Source: Rhynchopus euleeides
Taxonomy: Eukaryota > Euglenozoa > Diplonemea > Diplonemida > Diplonemidae
Reading direction: 5' to 3'
DNA length: 64,000 bases
NCBI GenBank assembly: GCA_963210315.1
Contig: OY723250.1
Location: forward strand, 2,294,001 to 2,358,000
Positions 10,085 to 23,128 of this stretch are shown here, piece by piece. Each line of letters opens with the position of its first letter. Positions within the stretch are counted from its first letter, which is position 1. A model generated the notes under the pieces. The model was given only the letters and a program-made list of their open reading frames with translations, made no database searches and was not told the origin of the DNA. The translations under genes and the position numbers were made by a program.

Positions 10085-13000
10085 CTCTACGAGGTTGCCC
10101 CGATATTTTCCGCATCTCTGCGAGGTTGCCCCAGCATTTTCCGCACCTCGGCGAGGTTGCCCCAGCATCTTCCGCACCTTGACGAGGTTGCCCCAGCATC
10201 TTCCGCACCTCGGCGAGGTTGCCCCAGCATCTTCCGCGTCTTGGCGAGGTTGCCCCCGCATCTTCCTCATCTTGGCGAGGTTGCCCCAGCATTTTCCGCA
10301 CCTCGGCGAGGTTGCCCCAGCATCTTCCGCATCTTGGCGAGGTTGCCCCAGCATTTTCCGCACCTCGGCGAGGTTGCCCCAGCATCTTCCGCGTCTTGGC
10401 GAGGTTGCCCCAGCATCTTCCTCATCTTGGCGAGGTTGCCCCAGCATTTTCCGCACCTCGGCGAGGTTGCCCCAGCATCTTCCGCATCTCGGCGAGGTTG
10501 CCCCAGCATCTTCCGCACCTTGACGAGGTTGCCCCAGCATTTTCCGCACCTCGGCGAGGTTGCCCCAGCATCTTCCGCATCTTGGCGAGGTTGCCCCAGC
10601 ATTTTCCGCACCTCGGCGAGGTTGCCCCAGCATTTTCCGCACCTTGACGAGGTTGCCCCAGCATCTTCCGCATCTTGGCGAGGTTGCCCCAGCATTTTCC
10701 GCACCTCGGCGAGGTTGTCCCAGCATTTTCCGCACCTCGGCGAGGTTGCCCCAGCATTTTCCGCACCTTGACGAGGTTGCCCCAGCATCTTCCGCGCCTT
10801 GGCGAGGTTGCCCCAGCATTTTCCGCACCTCGGCGAGGTTGCCCCAGCATTTTCCGCACCTCGGCGAGGTTGCCCCAGCATCTTCCGCATGTTGGCGAGG
10901 TTGCCCCAGCATTTTCCGCACCTCGGCGAGGTTGCCCCAGCATTTTCCGCACCTTGACGAGGTTGCCCCAGCATCTTCCGCATCTTGGCGAGGTTGCCCC
11001 AGCATTTTCCGCACCTCGGCGAGGTTGCCCCAGCATTTTCCGCACCTTGACGAGGTTGCCCCAGCATCTTCCGCGCCTTGGCGAGGTTTCCCCAGCATCT
11101 TCCGCACCTCGGCGAGGTTGCCCCAGCATCTTCCGCATCTTGGCGAGGTTGCCCCAGCATTTTCCGCACCTCGGCGAGGTTGCCCCAGCATCTTCCGCAT
11201 GTTGGCGAGGTTGCCCCAGCATTTTCCGCACCTCGGCGAGGTTGCCCCAGCATTTTCCGCACCTTGACGAGGTTGCCCCAGCATCTTCCGCATCTTGGCG
11301 AGGTTGCCCCAGCATTTTCCGCACCTCGGCGAGGTTGCCCCAGCATTTTCCGCACCTTGACGAGGTTGCCCCAGCATCTTCCGCGCCTTGGCGAGGTTTC
11401 CCCAGCATCTTCCGCACCTCGGCGAGGTTGCCCCAGCATCTTCCGCATCTTGGCGAGGTTGCCCCAGCATTTTCCGCACCTCGGCGAGGTTGCCCCAGCA
11501 TTTTCCGCACCTTGACGAGGTTGCCCCAGCATCTTCCGCATCTTGGCGAGGTTGCCCCAGCATTTTCCGCACCTCGGCGAGGTTGCCCCAGCATTTTCCG
11601 CACCTCGGCGAGGTTGCCCCAGCATTTTCCGCACCTTGACGAGGTTGCCCCAGCATCTTCCGCGCCTTGGCGAGGTTTCCCCAGCATCTTCCGCACCTCG
11701 GCGAGGTTGCCCCAGCATTTTCCGCACCTCGGCGAGGTTGCCCCAGCATCTTCCGCATCTTGGCGAGGTTGCCCCAGCATTTTCCGCACCTCGGCGAGGT
11801 TGCCCCAGCATCTTCCGCATCTTGGCGAGGTTGCCCCAGCATTTTCCGCACCTCGGCGAGGTTGCCCCAGCATCTTCCGCGTCTTGGCGAGGTTGCCCCA
11901 GCATCTTCCTCATCTTGGCGAGGTTGCCCCAGCATTTTCCGCACCTCGGCGAGGTTGCCCCAGCATCTTCCGCATCTCGGCGAGGTTGCCCCAGCATCTT
12001 CCGCACCTTGACGAGGTTGCCCCAGCATTTTCCGCACCTCGGCGAGGTTGCCCCAGCATCTTCCGCATCTTGGCGAGGTTGCCCCAGCATTTTCCGCACC
12101 TCGGCGAGGTTGCCCCAGCATTTTCCGCACCTTGACGAGGTTGCCCCAGCATCTTCCGCATCTTGGCGAGGTTGCCCCAGCATTTTCCGCACCTCGGCGA
12201 GGTTGCCCCAGCATTTTCCGCACCTCGGCGAGGTTGCCCCAGCATTTTCCGCACCTTGACGAGGTTGCCCCAGCATCTTCCGCGCCTTGGCGAGGTTGCC
12301 CCAGCATTTTCCGCACCTCGGCGAGGTTGCCCCAGCATTTTCCGCACCTCGGCGAGGTTGCCCCAGCATCTTCCGCATGTTGGCGAGGTTGCCCCAGCAT
12401 TTTCCGCACCTCGGCGAGGTTGCCCCAGCATTTTCCGCACCTTGACGAGGTTGCCCCAGCATCTTCCGCATCTTGGCGAGGTTGCCCCAGCATTTTCCGC
12501 ACCTCGGCGAGGTTGCCCCAGCATTTTCCGCACCTTGACGAGGTTGCCCCAGCATCTTCCGCGCCTTGGCGAGGTTTCCCCAGCATCTTCCGCACCTCGG
12601 CGAGGTTGCCCCAGCATCTTCCGCATCTTGGCGAGGTTGCCCCAGCATTTTCCGCACCTCGGCGAGGTTGCCCCAGCATCTTCCGCATGTTGGCGAGGTT
12701 GCCCCAGCATTTTCCGCACCTCGGCGAGGTTGCCCCAGCATTTTCCGCACCTTGACGAGGTTGCCCCAGCATCTTCCGCATCTTGGCGAGGTTGCCCCAG
12801 CATTTTCCGCACCTCGGCGAGGTTGCCCCAGCATTTTCCGCACCTTGACGAGGTTGCCCCAGCATCTTCCGCGCCTTGGCGAGGTTTCCCCAGCATCTTC
12901 CGCACCTCGGCGAGGTTGCCCCAGCATTTTCCGCACCTCGGCGAGGTTGCCCCAGCATCTTCCGCATCTTGGCGAGGTTGCCCCAGCATTTTCCGCACCT

Positions 13001-16000
13001 CGGCGAGGTTGCCCCAGCATCTTCCGCACCTCGGCGAGGTTGCCCCAGCATCTTCCGCATCTTGGCGAGGTTGCCCCAGCATTTTCCGCACCTTGACGAG
13101 GTTGCCCCAGCATCTTCCGCATCTTGGCGAGGTTGCCCCAGCATTTTCCGCACCTCGGCGAGGTTGCCCCAGCATTTTCCGCACCTCGGCGAGGTTGCCC
13201 CAGCATTTTCCGCACCTTGACGAGGTTGCCCCAGCATCTTCCGCGCCTTGGCGAGGTTACCCCAGCATTTTCCGCACCTCGGCGAGGTTGCCCCAGCATT
13301 TTCCGCACCTCGGCGAGGTTGCCCCAGCATCTTCCGCATGTTGGCGAGGTTGCCCCAGCATTTTCCGCACCTCGGCGAGGTTGCCCCAGCATTTTCCGCA
13401 CCTTGACGAGGTTGCCCCAGCATCTTCCGCATCTTGGCGAGGTTGCCCCAGCATTTTCCGCACCTCGGCGAGGTTGCCCCAGCATTTTCCGCACCTTGAC
13501 GAGGTTGCCCCAGCATCTTCCGCGCCTTGGCGAGGTTTCCCCAGCATCTTCCGCACCTCGGCGAGGTTGCCCCAGCATCTTCCGCATCTTGGCGAGGTTG
13601 CCCCAGCATTTTCCGCACCTCGGCGAGGTTGCCCCAGCATCTTCCGCATGTTGGCGAGGTTGCCCCAGCATTTTCCGCACCTCGGCGAGGTTGCCCCAGC
13701 GTTTTCCGCACCTTGACGAGGTTGCCCCAGCATCTTCCGCATCTTGGCGAGGTTGCCCCAGCATTTTCCGCACCTCGGCGAGGTTGCCCCAGCATTTTCC
13801 GCACCTCGGCGAGGTTGCCCCACCATTTTCCGCACCTTGACGAGGTTGCCCCAGCATCTTCCGCGCCTTGGCGAGGTTTCCCCAGCATCTTCCGCACCTC
13901 GGCGAGGTTGCCCCAGCATTTTCCGCACCTCGGCGAGGTTGCCCCAGCATCTTCCGCATCTTGGCGAGGTTGCCCCAGCATTTTCCGCACCTCGGCGAGG
14001 TTGCCCCAGCATCTTCCGCACCTCGGCGAGGTTGCCCCAGCATCTTCCGCATCTTGGCGAGGTTGCCCCAGCATTTTCCGCACCTCGGCGAGGTTGCCCC
14101 AGCATTTTCCGCACCTTGACGAGGTTGCCCCAGCATCTTCCGCGCCTTGGCGAGGTTTCCCCAGCATCTTCCGCACCTCGGCGAGGTTGCCCCAGCATTT
14201 TCCGCACCTCGGCGAGGTTGCCCCAGCATCTTCCGCATCTTGGCGAGGTTGCCCCAGCATTTTCCGCACCTCGGCGAGGTTGCCCCAGCATCTTCCGCAT
14301 CTTGGCGAGGTTGCCCCAGCATTTTCCGCACCTCGGCGAGGTTGCCCCAGCATCTTCCGCGTCTTGGCGAGGTTGCCCCAGCATCTTCCTCATCTTGGCG
14401 AGGTTGCCCCAGCATTTTCCGCACCTCGGCGAGGTTGCCCCAGCATCTTCAGCATCTCGGCGAGGTTGCCCCAGCATCTTCCGCACCTTGACGAGGTTGC
14501 CCCAGCATTTTCCGCACCTCGGCGAGGTTGCCCCAGCATCTTCCGCATCTTGGCGAGGTTGCCCCAGCATTTTCCGCACCTCGGCGAGGTTGCCCCAGCA
14601 TTTTCCGCACCTCGGCGAGGTTGCCCCAGCATTTTCCGCACCTTGACGAGGTTGCCCCAGCATCTTCCGCGCCTTGGCGAGGTTGCCCCAGCATTTTCCG
14701 CACCTCGGCGAGGTTGCCCCAGCATTTTCCGCACCTCGGCGAGGTTGCCCCAGCATCTTCCGCATCTTGGCGAGGTTGCCCCAGCATTTTCCGCACCTCG
14801 GCGAGGTTGCCCCAGCATTTTCCGCACCTTGACGAGGTTGCCCCAGCATCTTCCGCATCTTGGCGAGGTTGCCCCAGCATTTTCCGCACCTCGGCGAGGT
14901 TGCCCCAGCATTTTCCGCACCTCGGCGAGGTTGCCCCAGCATTTTCCGCACCTTGACGAGGTTGCCCCAGCATCTTCCGCGCCTTGGCGAGGTTGCCCCA
15001 GCATTTTCCGCACCTCGGCGAGGTTGCCCCAGCATTTTCCGCACTTCGGCGAGGTTGCCCCAGCATCTTCCGCATCTTGGCGAGGTTGCCCCAGCATTTT
15101 CCGCACCTCGGCGAGGTTGCCCCAGCATCTTCCGCATGTTGGCGAGGTTGCCCCAGCATTTTCCGCACCTCGGCGAGGTTGCCCCAGCATCTTCCGCATC
15201 TTGGCGAGGTTGCCCCAGCATTTTCCGCACCTCGGCGAGGTTGCCCCAGCATTTTCCGCACCTTGACGAGGTTGCCCCAGCATCTTCCGCATCTTGGCGA
15301 GGTTGCCCCAGCATTTTCCGCACCTCGGCGAGGTTGCCCCAGCATTTTCCGCACCTCGGCGAGGTTGCCCCAGCATTTTCCGCACCTTGACGAGGTTGCC
15401 CCAGCATCTTCCGCGCCTTGGCGAGGTTGCCCCAGCATTTTCCGCACCTCGGCGAGGTTGCCCCAGCATTTTCCGCACCTCGGCGAGGTTGCCCCAGCAT
15501 CTTCCGCATGTTGGCGAGGTTGCCCCAGCATTTTCCGCACCTCGGCGAGGTTGCCCCAGCATTTTCCGCACCTTGACGAGGTTGCCCCAGCATCTTCCGC
15601 ATCTTGGCGAGGTTGCCCCAGCATTTTCCGCACCTCGGCGAGGTTGCCCCAGCATTTTCCGCACCTTGACGAGGTTGCCCCAGCATCTTCCGCGCCTTGG
15701 CGAGGTTTCCCCAGCATCTTCCGCACCTCGGCGAGGTTGCCCCAGCATCTTCCGCATCTTGGCGAGGTTGCCCCAGCATTTTCCGCACCTCGGCGAGGTT
15801 GCCCCAGCATCTTCCGCATGTTGGCGAGGTTGCCCCAGCATTTTCCGCACCTCGGCGAGGTTGCCCCAGCATTTTCCGCACCTTGACGAGGTTGCCCCAG
15901 CATCTTCCGCATCTTGGCGAGGTTGCCCCAGCATTTTCCGCACCTCGGCGAGGTTGCCCCAGCATTTTCCGCACCTCGGCGAGGTTGCCCCAGCATTTTC

Positions 16001-16470
16001 CGCACCTTGACGAGGTTGCCCCAGCATCTTCCGCGCCTTGGCGAGGTTTCCCCAGCATCTTCCGCACCTCGGCGAGGTTGCCCCAGCATTTTCCGCACCT
16101 CGGCGAGGTTGCCCCAGCATCTTCCGCATCTTGGCGAGGTTGCCCCAGCATTTTCCGCACCTCGGCGAGGTTGCCCCAGCATCTTCCGCACCTCGGCGAG
16201 GTTGCCCCAGCATCTTCCGCATCTTGGCGAGGTTGCCCCAGCATTTTCCGCACCTCGGCGAGGTTGCCCCAGCATCTTCCGCACCTCGGCGAGGTTGCCC
16301 CAGCATCTTCCGCACCTTGACGAGGTTGCCCCAGCATTTTCCGCACCTCGGCGAGGTTGCCCCAGCATTTTCCGCACCTCGGCGAGGTTGCCCCAGCATT
16401 TTCCGCACCTTGACGAGGTTGCCCCAGCATCTTCCGCATCTTGGCGAGGTTGCCCCAGCATCTTCCGCGT
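10085..16470. repeat. 31-bp satellite array 2 (about 206 units)
   Basis: Same 31-bp family as array 1 but a distinct subtype: GCGAGGTTGCCCC, AGCATTTTCC or AGCATCTTCC, GCACCTCG, with third-part variants CACCTTGA, CATCTTGG, CGCCTTGG, CATGTTGG and CGTCTTGG. The first unit or so at the left edge (GATATTTTCC, GCATCTCT) is still of array-1 type, so the two arrays share an origin. Blocks recur at about 1488 bp (48 units) and 2480 bp (80 units), marked by the rare TTCCTCATCTTGG unit near 10262, 10408, 11905 and 14386. Minus-strand open frames of up to 1485 codons are a product of the 31-bp period. Confidence 0.97.
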
Positions 16471-19319
16471 CCAACTCCACCTCCAAAACTGTACGTAATG
16501 TGCGAAGAGAACTAAACGAACAGGAAAGACAGCAGATGGGATGTGCATTCAGGGGGACTCCTCTCGCTTATCACAGCAAACTGGAACCGGCTTCCACCCC
16601 ACTCCCACGTCACATTGACCCCCACCCACCCACCCTCTAAACCCCACAGATCATGAAAGCACAAACTGGGCACATTTCACATCATGCCCTGACACATCTA
16701 ATCCCGGGAATTCTTATTTTCCCTTTTCTTCGATCTCCTTACGAATATCCTCTTTCTACGCCCATGCTTGCCCTGTCTCCTAGAGATGGTCCGAATGCGA
16801 TAGTGCAAGAACGTCACAGAGGACTGATCCTCGTCTGTGGGAGACCACAGCTTGCGAAAATCACCCTCCCTCCCTCGAGGCCTGCTGGGGAAGGGACCCT
16901 TCTTCATCGCTGTGTGCCCCTTCAGGTGGACGGATCCCTGTCATCCGACACGTCGGAATCAGAGTGGCTTGCTTTGCACAGAGTCTTTTGATGTTCCCAC
17001 CCTCACTCTGTCTCACGTGCCTCTCTTGTCTTGCATCGAAACTGCCAACGGGAAATTGAACCACCCAGCCACATGTTGGCGTCTATTTTCGTTTATTTCT
17101 TGCGACTTGCAGGTTGTCAGACTCCACAGTGCAGAGTGTTAAAAGAGCCACGTGTCAGGGCAGGCCAACCAGAAGAAACCTCAAACATCGTCGCTTCTCA
17201 CTGGAGGGCTGCGAGAGAAAAAGAGGGGAGGGGGGGGGGTAAAACTCGTTCAAAAATATGGTTCAAAAAGGAGAACAGAGAGCACAAAAAGGAGAAGATC
17301 CACACACACACACACACACCCCGGGGGCGAGAACACAGTTCTCCCTGTTCGATATTACGTCTCTTTGGCTTGTTGTATTTCCTTCCCCTCTCCCCAGGTC
17401 CCTCAGCAGGGGAAATCCACCCCTGCATTGTCTGCTGTGTGTTTATCGTCCATACACCCCACACCCCTCTCTTTCAGAACGCCTGTGCTGGTCTTCTGGT
17501 CTGCTCTTGTTGCCAATGAGAGGCATGACAAGCCTGAGTGTGGGGGTTGCCGAAGCGGTGTCTTCCCGCAATGTTGCGGTTGGGGCCACTCCGCCCCTGC
17601 TTCCCAAGAGGGTCGAGAGGCGGTGGTTTGCATTTGGTGTTGCAGGCGTGCTGATACCCAGCTAATTCCACTACGTGCGTTCGTGCTGTGTGTTTCTTTT
17701 GCTGCAGCCCCTGCGTGTCTGAACCAGCGAATCTGGTTCATAGGCAGGCATGGTGCCAAAATCGCTTTGTTAAACCTCAGGGCCGTGCAACCACTGTACT
17801 ACCATCCCGAGTTGGGAGCGGTTGCCCCCCGTCCCTGGGGTATCCTGTGTGGGTGGAACACATGAACAGCGCTGCCTGGTGGGTTCTCTGCTCACGCAGT
17901 GTTGGCCATACCCTTGTGGATTCAAACTGGGAGGGGGAAAAAACTGTTTCAAAAAAGGAGCACAAAAATGAGGAAGATTTATCACTGTCCGTGGCGGAGT
18001 CCAACCCTCCCCCCCCCCCCCCCTTCACCCCCCACTATTATGGTGTACCACCCTGTACTACCCTTCCCCGATACCCCCCCCCCCCATGACCACACCCCAC
18101 CCCCTCGTGAACAGTTTGGGCAGTCCTCACATGTGGACACGTCAACGCACACCAAACTATTCTTGAGGACTGGGAGAGAACACAACGAAGGACTGCCCCA
18201 GAATCATGTGGGTGAAATCATAGCAATTGTCTAAGAAAATTGCACCGATCAGTCGCGTTACAGTGGATATCGATATGCCGTTTTGTGGTGGGAGTTTGCT
18301 TTCATATCCACCGATGGATGAGTCCGTTCAGGAGTGGGTGAGTGACGAGAGTGAGAGTGAGAGTGAGACGCCGATCGGTTTCGGGTTGCCATAATGAACA
18401 CAACCCCCCAACACCAAGCCAAAGCCAAGGAGGGGGGTGCCACAGCTGGCCTCTCCTATTTCTATTTGCGTGCGACGAGGCAGGGAGCCCCCCCGCATCG
18501 CCTGCTGCCCTTTTTCTCACCACCAAACCCCTTCTTCTCTTCCCTGCGGGACCATGTCCTGTGGGCATTGGTCTCTTCTTTCTGCGCCCGTTTGATCCGC
18601 CTTGTGCAGGAGAATATTTCACGGATCAGAAGAGGCGACGTCTCCCGCGCAATGTTATTTTTTTGACAAACGTCAAAAAAAATGCAACGACGGATGAGCG
18701 GGTCGTCTCACATTCATTTGAAAAGCGTATGGGTCAGAATCGGGTGAACCCGTTCACAACGTGTGTGGTAATGTGGAGTGTTGCTTGCTGGCGTTGGATG
18801 ACATCGTTCCCAACCATTTTGTGTGTTTTGGTGATCCACGCCGCATTCATGATAGGATGAGAGGAAGAGGCAATTGTGCGAGTTTTGCCCTTTTCAGCAA
18901 GTGGCGCTCCACATCCTTCAGGCATGAAGAGCAGGACGGGAGATACACTGGTGCAATTTTTCGAAGGCAACCTCATTTGTGCCCTCCTGTTGGTGGCACT
19001 GCGGGTTCTGATTCACTCGGACACCTTCAGATGGCCTTGGATGGGTCCCTCCTTCGTGCCGCGCTTCTTCCACGTCTTGCAGCTGTCTGTGTATTGTGTC
19101 TGGAGTCTCAGTTTGTGTGTGGTGAGGAAGTCATATGGGAGCGTGCGAAATTATACCCGCCGCCCTGCTGGGGGAAGTGGAAGCTTTGCGCACCAGCAAC
19201 GCCAAAACCTTTCTTCTGTTTAATTTCACTTGCGACTTCTAGCACGCCGTGTGGTATTCAAAAATGCTGCTTGAAGCGCGGAAAGAATTTAAGAACGAAA
19301 TATTCTTCCAAAGAAACGA
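16471..19319. other. Non-coding or unrecognised region
   Basis: No frame here resembles a known protein. It contains an (AC)n microsatellite near 17302, poly-C runs at about 18010 and 18073, and scattered pyrimidine tracts. A gene broken into small exons cannot be excluded by eye. Confidence 0.5.
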
Positions 19320-19321
19320 TA

Positions 19322-19685
19322 CCTGGGACCCCCCGTGTATAAGTCCCCCCCCCTTACCCCCGTGTTTAAGTCCCCCCCTGGGGGTCTGGCAGGGGGGGGA
19401 CTTAAACACAGGGGGACCTAAACACGGGGGTGGGCTGGTCTGGAGGGTCATCAGGTGGCCCCTAGGCCCTCCAGGTGCTGTCTGAGTCGAAAAGTGGGGT
19501 GCCAAAAGTCCATCCGGACCGGAATTACCCCCCTACGACAGCAGAGGAAGAGGTCTTCTTGGTCTCCACTGTGCCACCCCCGTGTTTAAGCCCCCCCTGT
19601 GTTTAGGTCCGCCCCCCCCGTGTTTAAGTCCCCCCCGGCCGAAAATCGCCTCCAGGGGGGGGACTTAAACACGGGGGGTCCCAGG
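19322..19685. mobile_element. MITE-like element with about 30-bp TIRs and TA target duplication
   Basis: The left end CCTGGGACCCCCCGTGTATA continues AGTCCCCCC. The right end is its inverted complement with one difference (TTTA for TATA). Both sides are flanked by TA (19320-19321 and 19686-19687), as in Tc1/mariner-type MITEs. Inside, the motif CCCCGTGTTTAAGTCCCC and its complement recur several times, giving nested foldbacks. There is no coding capacity in 364 bp, so it must be non-autonomous. Confidence 0.75.
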
Positions 19686-19687
19686 TA

Positions 19688-21462
19688 CTACTATTTTCAA
19701 AAGTGAAAATTGCAACGATATGGACACATCATTCGGCACGCACCACTCCGATGCCCGAAAGAAGCCCACATCCCTAAATCTGCAGGATTTGATGCGTGTT
19801 GCGTATTTGCAACACGAGAATCGTGCGATAAGATACAAAATTATTCCCACCAGACCCTCTCTCTCTCTCTAATTCTGATGATTCAGCTGCGAAAGAACCT
19901 CAGTGGCGACACACAGGAGGAACCACATCGTTAGAGCTAGAAGGTATGAAGCCCTCATCAGCCGTTCGCACATCCCTACGAACTGAGTAGAGGTTGTGCG
20001 GTGGCTGATAACCGCACATCGGGCAATCGCCCTACTATGCATTGGGGATATCTTTGATGCGAAAGGCGTCCCCTAACACCTACCACACATCAGCAGCCAT
20101 CATTCCCCCATACATGCTGACCCCTTCCCCCTACCTCTCTCTCCCCACGTGTGGATACCAACCATATGGTTCTGATCATTTGAAGTGTTTTGTTGAGCCA
20201 AACCCCGCCCCAGCCCTCCCGTGGCCCAAGGGGGGAGCTGCCCCCCCCCCCCTCTCCCCCCACCTGTGAAAGCTTTGCTCTTCGCTTTCTGGTTGTGGGG
20301 GGTGGGGGGGGGGGGTAGGGGGGGGTCACTGGGGGGGACAAACCCCAAAATTCCACTTTCCCTCGGAGGTCATTTTTGGGCCAAAAAAATATGAAAAACC
20401 GGTCCAGAATATGTCGGAACCCGGAAATACCCCCACTACAACATGATCTGTGGCCTTGTTACCCTCTCAGACCCCATCCTAATTTTCCATACCACAACTT
20501 GTACCGAGCCCACCCCCGGTGGGCAAGGTCTCATCGTGATCAACATGCAATGGGCCAAGAAAAGCTCTGTTCCACCCTTCAAAGCTGCCGAGAAGTTCCT
20601 GTGGAGTCTATCGGAACAGCGGTGCAAGCCCTGCTGTGAGACAGCGGTGCTGCAGGTCGCAGATATCGCACAAGAAGGTACCTACCGGTTGTTGTACCGG
20701 AAGCACACCATGGTGAAGGTGCAGCACAGGTGGCACGGTTGCCCCTGTACGAACATATACTCCACTGCAGCGCTCGCACCCTAGTGCTGACGTGAGCCGA
20801 GGTCGGTGTGGATCGAATTCAAACAGGTGTGGTGCACGACTGGCTGGAGGGTCTCCTCTCGTCAATGACAGTACAGCTGATCAGCCGCTTTCAGTGTACA
20901 GCCTCAACGGTGACTGCACTCGCACAGGTCACCGCAAGCGGAATAGTGAATATTGAGGTGGGGAAATCCCCCTGTACCCTCGGCAGAGGATGTGCGCGCA
21001 TTTGCGAAACGACCGCGTCCCCAGACAACTGCCCAGGAAGCGTTCCGGGAGATACTTGGCCCACAAACAGGGCGGGATCCGCAGCTTCCTGGGAAGGAAA
21101 CGGGGTGCTGAATTGATGGATCGCGCCGAGGAGAGCGGGCTCCACCAGGATGAATTCACCATACTTGAGCTCCAGGAGAACCTCCTGGACGATATGTATG
21201 TGTAACTTGATACAATGCCTCTCCCAGTGGTTGTAGTCAAAAAATGACGAAGCCACGCTACTACCCCGAGGTACAAGTTCTGGTAGGAAAATAAAAAATG
21301 GGCGAAAAATGCCTTCCCGGGTGTCAAAAATCACCGAAATGGGCCTAAAACCTGTTTTCCACCACATATCGGCCAACAGCTACCCAAAAATAGGCTCTCC
21401 GGGGGTCGGAATGGGGGTGTCGGAAAAATTGCTGTTTGTCTACCACTTTTCCTTAGCAGTGA
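19688..21462. other. Unrecognised region with G/C runs
   Basis: No credible gene. A strong G-run cluster lies at 20295-20340 next to a poly-C stretch at 20237-20275. Short open frames at 20443-20784 and 20808-21116 have no recognisable features. Confidence 0.45.
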
Positions 21463-22283
21463 CCCCCCCCTAGGCATAGGGTGCGGGCGATTCGCCTATC
21501 GCCCTATATTCGCCCAACCGGGTTCGAGCCCCGATTATCGCGTATCGAATCGCCTTATCGCCCATTATCGCCCGATTATCGCCAAATTATCGCCCAGTAT
21601 CGCCCGTTTTCTTTCACACTTTCTGAAGGGGTCTTCAGCTCGTGGTGAGTGGGTTACCGCTCTACTGACCCTGGGTCCCACAGGGCCCTGTGACCTCGTC
21701 AACAACTGGGCCAAGACCTCGGATTCTGTATCAGAAATCAGCTTCTGACCACTGACGTCATGCGGGTGGGTCATTTCTCGGTCAAAACCCACGTGAGGAA
21801 GGGCATTGGCCCAGATCCTGACCTCGCTCAGGACCTGTTCACTCGCCGTTACTAGGAGCACTCGTGAGCATGAAGCGGGTACACCTTAGTGTTGAAGGAG
21901 ATGCGTGGTTCTAGTGTAGTCGGTCTGAATGGGAGGAGATGCACTCCGTACGTTTGAGATGACTCATTGCAGAGCCCACAGGAAGCTTCACGGCTGATGT
22001 GAGACCTGGGGCGGTTCTGACCCTGGTCACAGAGTCATGACCCACTGAGAACACTGGAGCAGAGGGCTTGATATAGGTCAGGACCGGGTCTTCACTGAGG
22101 CAATGACCCACTCACCACCTCAGCAGTGATCTGACGTCCCTGGCCGGGCCATTTTGCCCCCAAAAATACGACGGAAAATTTATCGCCCACTTATCGCCTT
22201 GACAGAATGGGCGATAATGAGGGCGATAATTTTTGCGATTTGGGCGATAACCGAATCGCCCGCACCCTATGCCTAGGGGGGGG
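21463..22283. mobile_element. 0.8-kb element with 26-bp perfect TIRs and TTATCGCCC subterminal repeats
   Basis: The left end CCTAGGCATAGGGTGCGGGC plus GATTCG is repeated perfectly inverted at the right end, with a C-run outside the left end and a G-run outside the right. Beneath the TIRs lie many short repeats of TTATCGCCC / GGGCGATAA on both sides (21490-21610 and 22170-22255). The middle (21640-22110) has no protein-like frame. It looks like a non-autonomous DNA transposon. Target duplication cannot be read because the edges are homopolymers. Confidence 0.7.
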
Positions 22284-22749
22284 GGGGGAGGTGGGTGAAG
22301 GGGGGGCAGCTCCGCCAGCCGTTTGTTTTCGATATGAAGTGTAACCACTGTTGGTATGTCGGACATCGGTTGGAAAATACCCCCCCCCCCCATCTTGGAG
22401 AGAAATCCGGTGCCGCGTTGTTGTGTGACTTCTGCATCCCCTACCCCAGCACAACGCTTGGGAATGCTTGAAGGGCAGTCCGACGTGCCGTTTGTGCATG
22501 ATGTGTCACATTGTGCCAAGAACTCAAAGCTGCAGTTGCACCCACTCCCCCCCCTTTTCTTGATTTTTGTCGATATTTCTCATTTTGTTCTCGGTCTGAT
22601 TTGTTATGTGCATCTTCACAGCACCCTTTCCCTTCTTTCTTGTGCAGTGCACGCGCCGTGCGGCAGGCTGGAGGAGGAGAACGGGGGTCTTGTCCTGCTG
22701 ATGACGCGTCGCCGATAACCCAAAGAACGCAAACTCTTTTTGGTTTTTT
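22284..22749. other. Intergenic stretch left of retroelement copy 1
   Basis: Pyrimidine-rich sequence without a recognisable gene. It ends in CTCTTTTTGGTTTTTT, directly at the retroelement boundary. Confidence 0.45.
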
Positions 22750-23128
22750 GGTAAAACACACCCCGTGTGGTAGAGAAAATACGGCAAGAGTCTCGGTGGG
22801 TCGGAAGAGCAGATGGTTCCCGCAACAGCTCCCGGGGAGCGGCGGGTATTTCGCATAGGATGCCGGATGTGTGAACACGTTTGTGCGGTTTGCCCTGTGT
22901 TGTGTGAACATATGTGTATGTGTGTGTGTATGCTCCACCCAACCCGACACATTTTCTGTACTTCAGACAGGTAAGGTCACTCGACACGCGGGGGGGGGGG
23001 GTTTTTTTGTTGTGTGTTTTTTCTGCCAGCCGACATCACTAGCGCCAGCGAGAAAAAAAAAAAAAAAAAAAATAAAGCGATTTACTAATCGCCAACTCGC
23101 GATCAGGCGTTTCCAGGCAGAAAACAGT

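Noticed and set aside
2247..16470. CRISPR-like direct repeats
   Set aside because: Repeats are contiguous with no unique spacers, and the genome is eukaryotic.
18761..19342. 193-codon + frame
   Set aside because: Starts at GTG, has no recognisable domain and runs into the MITE.
21500..21540. tRNA-like B box (GGGTTCGAGCCCCG)
   Set aside because: A T-arm can be drawn but no acceptor, D-arm or anticodon stem fits around it, and it lies in the TIR region of a transposon.
21616..21628. Short match to a Euglena-type spliced leader (ACACTTTCTGA)
   Set aside because: Eleven bases only, followed by unrelated sequence and no splice donor or snRNA-like structure.
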